Position numbers and translations under genes: made by a program
Assembly: GCA_041658205.1 (NCBI GenBank)
Contig: JBBAAO010000001.1
Location: 2,418,001-2,482,000, forward strand
Length of the DNA stretch: 64,000 bases
Direction: 5' to 3'
DNA from: Bacteroidota bacterium
GTDB taxonomy: Bacteria > Bacteroidota > Ignavibacteria > UBA10030 > UBA8401
The notes under the pieces: generated by a model
What the model saw: only the letters and a program-made list of their open reading frames with translations
Database searches by the model: none
Told to the model about the DNA's origin: nothing
Shown here: positions 62,375-64,000 of the stretch, piece after piece
Layout: each line of letters begins with the position of its first letter
How positions within the stretch are numbered: the first letter of the stretch is position 1

Positions 62375-63208
62375 ATGAAAAAAATTACTGCCTCATTTCA
62401 GGGTGAATACGGAGCATTCAGCGAACAGGCCGCTATTGCTTATTTTCAAAATGATTGCACCGCTGTCCCACGTGAGAACTTTCGTGATGTGTTTGATGAT
62501 GTCCGAAAAGGTCGATCTGATTTTGGGGTAATTCCGATCGAAAATTCATTATTCGGAAGCGTGCATCAAAATTTCGATCTCCTACAGGAATATTCCTTGA
62601 ACATAGTCGGTGAGATTAAATTACGGATTAAAATGAATTTAATGGCACTGCCGACGACAACATTAAGTAATATTCGGAATGTGTATTCACACCCTCAAGC
62701 ATTAGGCCAAAGTGATGTATATTTACGGACGTTGAAAAATGTAAAACTCCATCAGTTTTATGATACGGCTGGAGCGGCAAAAATGATTGCCACAAAGCAA
62801 TTAACTACATCAGCAGCGATAGCCAGCGAGCAGGCAGCAAGACATTATTCTCTCAAGATTCTTAAAAAAGGGATTGAGACCGATCATCGCAATTTTACCA
62901 GATTCATTATTCTGTCCAAAAGGAAATCACATCCGGCACAACACGCTAAGACATCGCTTATCTTTGCGACAAAGCATGTTCCCGGTTCACTGGTACATTG
63001 CCTCTCCCTTTTTGCAGACCGGAAGATCAATCTTTTAAAGATAGAATCTCGTCCATTCGTCGGCAAGCCATGGGAATATTTATTTTTTGTGGATGTAGAA
63101 TCCGATCAAAATGATCGCGACTTTGTTTCTGCATTCAAAGAATTGAAAAAAATGACCTCCTCCGTTAAAATTCTTGGGTCATATGAAATTGGCAAGGTGG
63201 TACAATAA
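62375..63208 (+). CDS. pheA: Prephenate dehydratase
   Basis: A 277-residue stand-alone prephenate dehydratase of phenylalanine synthesis. Catalytic half: SFQGEYGAFSEQAAIAYF, FGVIPIENSLFGSVHQNFDL, VYSHPQALGQSDVYL and HRNFTRFIILSKRK (the TRF catalytic motif). The C-terminal ACT domain has VPGSLVHCLSLFADRKINLL and IESRPFVGKPWEYLFFVDVE, the ESRP Phe-binding site for feedback inhibition. No chorismate mutase domain is attached. It begins 12 bp after the lipoprotein stop and ends one base before ftsX. Confidence 0.95.
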   Translation: MKKITASFQGEYGAFSEQAAIAYFQNDCTAVPRENFRDVFDDVRKGRSDFGVIPIENSLFGSVHQNFDLLQEYSLNIVGEIKLRIKMNLMALPTTTLSNIRNVYSHPQALGQSDVYLRTLKNVKLHQFYDTAGAAKMIATKQLTTSAAIASEQAARHYSLKILKKGIETDHRNFTRFIILSKRKSHPAQHAKTSLIFATKHVPGSLVHCLSLFADRKINLLKIESRPFVGKPWEYLFFVDVESDQNDRDFVSAFKELKKMTSSVKILGSYEIGKVVQ

Positions 63209-63209
63209 T

Positions 63210-64000
63210 ATGGCAATCTTTTATTCCCTAAAAGAGGGTGTCTCAGGATTTAAGCGTGCTCGGCTTTCATCCGTCATCACAATTTTTACAATGACCATAG
63301 CCTTGCTGCTGTTGGGATTGTTTGCAATCATTTATCGCAACACAAATTCCATCATTCAGTCATTTCGTGATAAGGTGGAGATGGAAGTCTTTATTGCATC
63401 CGAAGCAGATTCAGCACAATCAGCAAAGATTAGATCCACATTGTTGGATGTCCCCGGCATTGTCAGTTCCACATATATTTCCAAAGAGGATGCAGCAAAA
63501 ATATTTAAAAAAGAGTTTGGCGAAGATATCAATTCTGTTTTGGACTTCAATCCACTCCCAGCCTCCTACAAGCTTCGTCTTGCCGATGACTATAAGAACT
63601 CGGACAGTGCAAAAATAGTCTTTTCCGCATTATCGGCAATCAACGGTGTTGACGACGTTGTTTATAGAAAAACTCTTTTGGAAATTCTTGATCGAAGAGT
63701 GAAAATCTTCATCGGTGCAAGTGCTGCTATCGGATTGACATTGCTTATTGCTGCAATATTCCTTGTCTCCAATACGATCCGTTTAACGATTTATGCAAAA
63801 CGGAAAGTGATCACGACAATGAAACTTGTTGGCGCGACGCGCGGTTTCATTCGCATGCCGTTTTTGATTGAAGGAATCTTGCATGGATTATTAGGAGGTG
63901 CTCTTTCTGCCGGATTGATTTGGAGTATTATCTATCTTGCAAAAACATTTGTGAGCAAGGAACTCTCTGAATTTTTTTCCGTTGAAATATATTTTTATCT
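63210..64000 (+). CDS. ftsX: Cell-division protein FtsX, C-terminus cut by window edge
   Basis: About 263 residues present of roughly 290-300. The start ATG at 63210 follows the pheA stop by one base. Membrane helix 1 lies in ITIFTMTIALLLLGLFAII, followed by the extracytoplasmic domain (VEMEVFIASEADSAQ, ISKEDAAKIFKKEFGE), helix 2 in FIGASAAIGLTLLIAAIFL, then the conserved SNTIRLTIYAKRKVITTMKL and VGATRGFIRMPFLIEG segments of FtsX. With FtsE (not in the window) it controls septal peptidoglycan hydrolases. Confidence 0.95.
   Translation, partial: MAIFYSLKEGVSGFKRARLSSVITIFTMTIALLLLGLFAIIYRNTNSIIQSFRDKVEMEVFIASEADSAQSAKIRSTLLDVPGIVSSTYISKEDAAKIFKKEFGEDINSVLDFNPLPASYKLRLADDYKNSDSAKIVFSALSAINGVDDVVYRKTLLEILDRRVKIFIGASAAIGLTLLIAAIFLVSNTIRLTIYAKRKVITTMKLVGATRGFIRMPFLIEGILHGLLGGALSAGLIWSIIYLAKTFVSKELSEFFSVEIYFY

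Overview
The window looks like a chromosome segment of a member of the Ignavibacteria / Bacteroidota-Chlorobiota group. Two secreted proteins (29490-30746 and 54412-55803) end in the FQNxPNPFNP-type C-terminal domain used for type IX secretion. Many starts have weak or no Shine-Dalgarno sequence, base composition is AT-leaning, and several families common in that group are present (DUF2911, GxxExxY, a GGGP-synthase-like enzyme, NTR/carboxypeptidase-regulatory secreted proteins). Species assignment is inference. I see no phage, plasmid backbone, CRISPR array or rRNA. Both edges cut genes: htpG at the left and ftsX at the right.

Layout. 1-6.4 kb: htpG, a cluster of hairpins, a large multi-PAS hybrid histidine kinase, and a tRNA-Met preceded by a broken copy and a 5-prime fragment of itself. 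6.5-12 kb: two amidohydrolase genes (three amidohydrolase domains, of which only one keeps the usual metal-binding histidines), a DUF454 membrane protein and a DinB-fold protein. 12-22 kb: secreted or envelope proteins on the minus strand (GH20 hexosaminidase, TPR protein with a Cys4 tail, beta-barrel protein, TlpA-like thioredoxin, PEGA lipoprotein, NTR-domain protein). 22-28.3 kb: a tight six-gene operon (receiver protein, anchored protein of unknown function, HEAT-repeat membrane protein, processive GT2, TPR plus YaiO-type barrel, TrmO). It looks like a synthase-dependent exopolysaccharide machine of an unnamed type and is the best candidate here for an undescribed system. The HEAT gene probably starts at a rare ATT codon.

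28.4-44.4 kb: tRNA-Gly, DUF2911 protein, a type IX cargo protein, an orphan DNA methyltransferase coupled to a PIG-L deacetylase, a MITE-like element that must carry both flanking promoters, a GxxExxY gene framed by 15-bp inverted repeats, AddB/AddA-type recombination nuclease-helicase, a KilA-N protein, and an MFS exporter with a duplicated 3-prime stub. 44.6-51.8 kb: NfeD and slipin, small metabolic and membrane genes, and intergenic repeats. 51.8-64 kb: aconitase with a histone-like basic tail, a GH53 galactanase, then plus-strand housekeeping genes: clpS, alaS, GGGP synthase, gmhA, recR, two paralogous lipoproteins, pheA and ftsX.

At least three dispersed palindromic repeat families are visible: a 133-bp family with two nearly identical copies, a 51-bp family with three copies, and a MITE-like element. 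Where an upstream in-frame extension encoded no signal peptide, I moved the start to the signal peptide, lipobox or coupled start codon.
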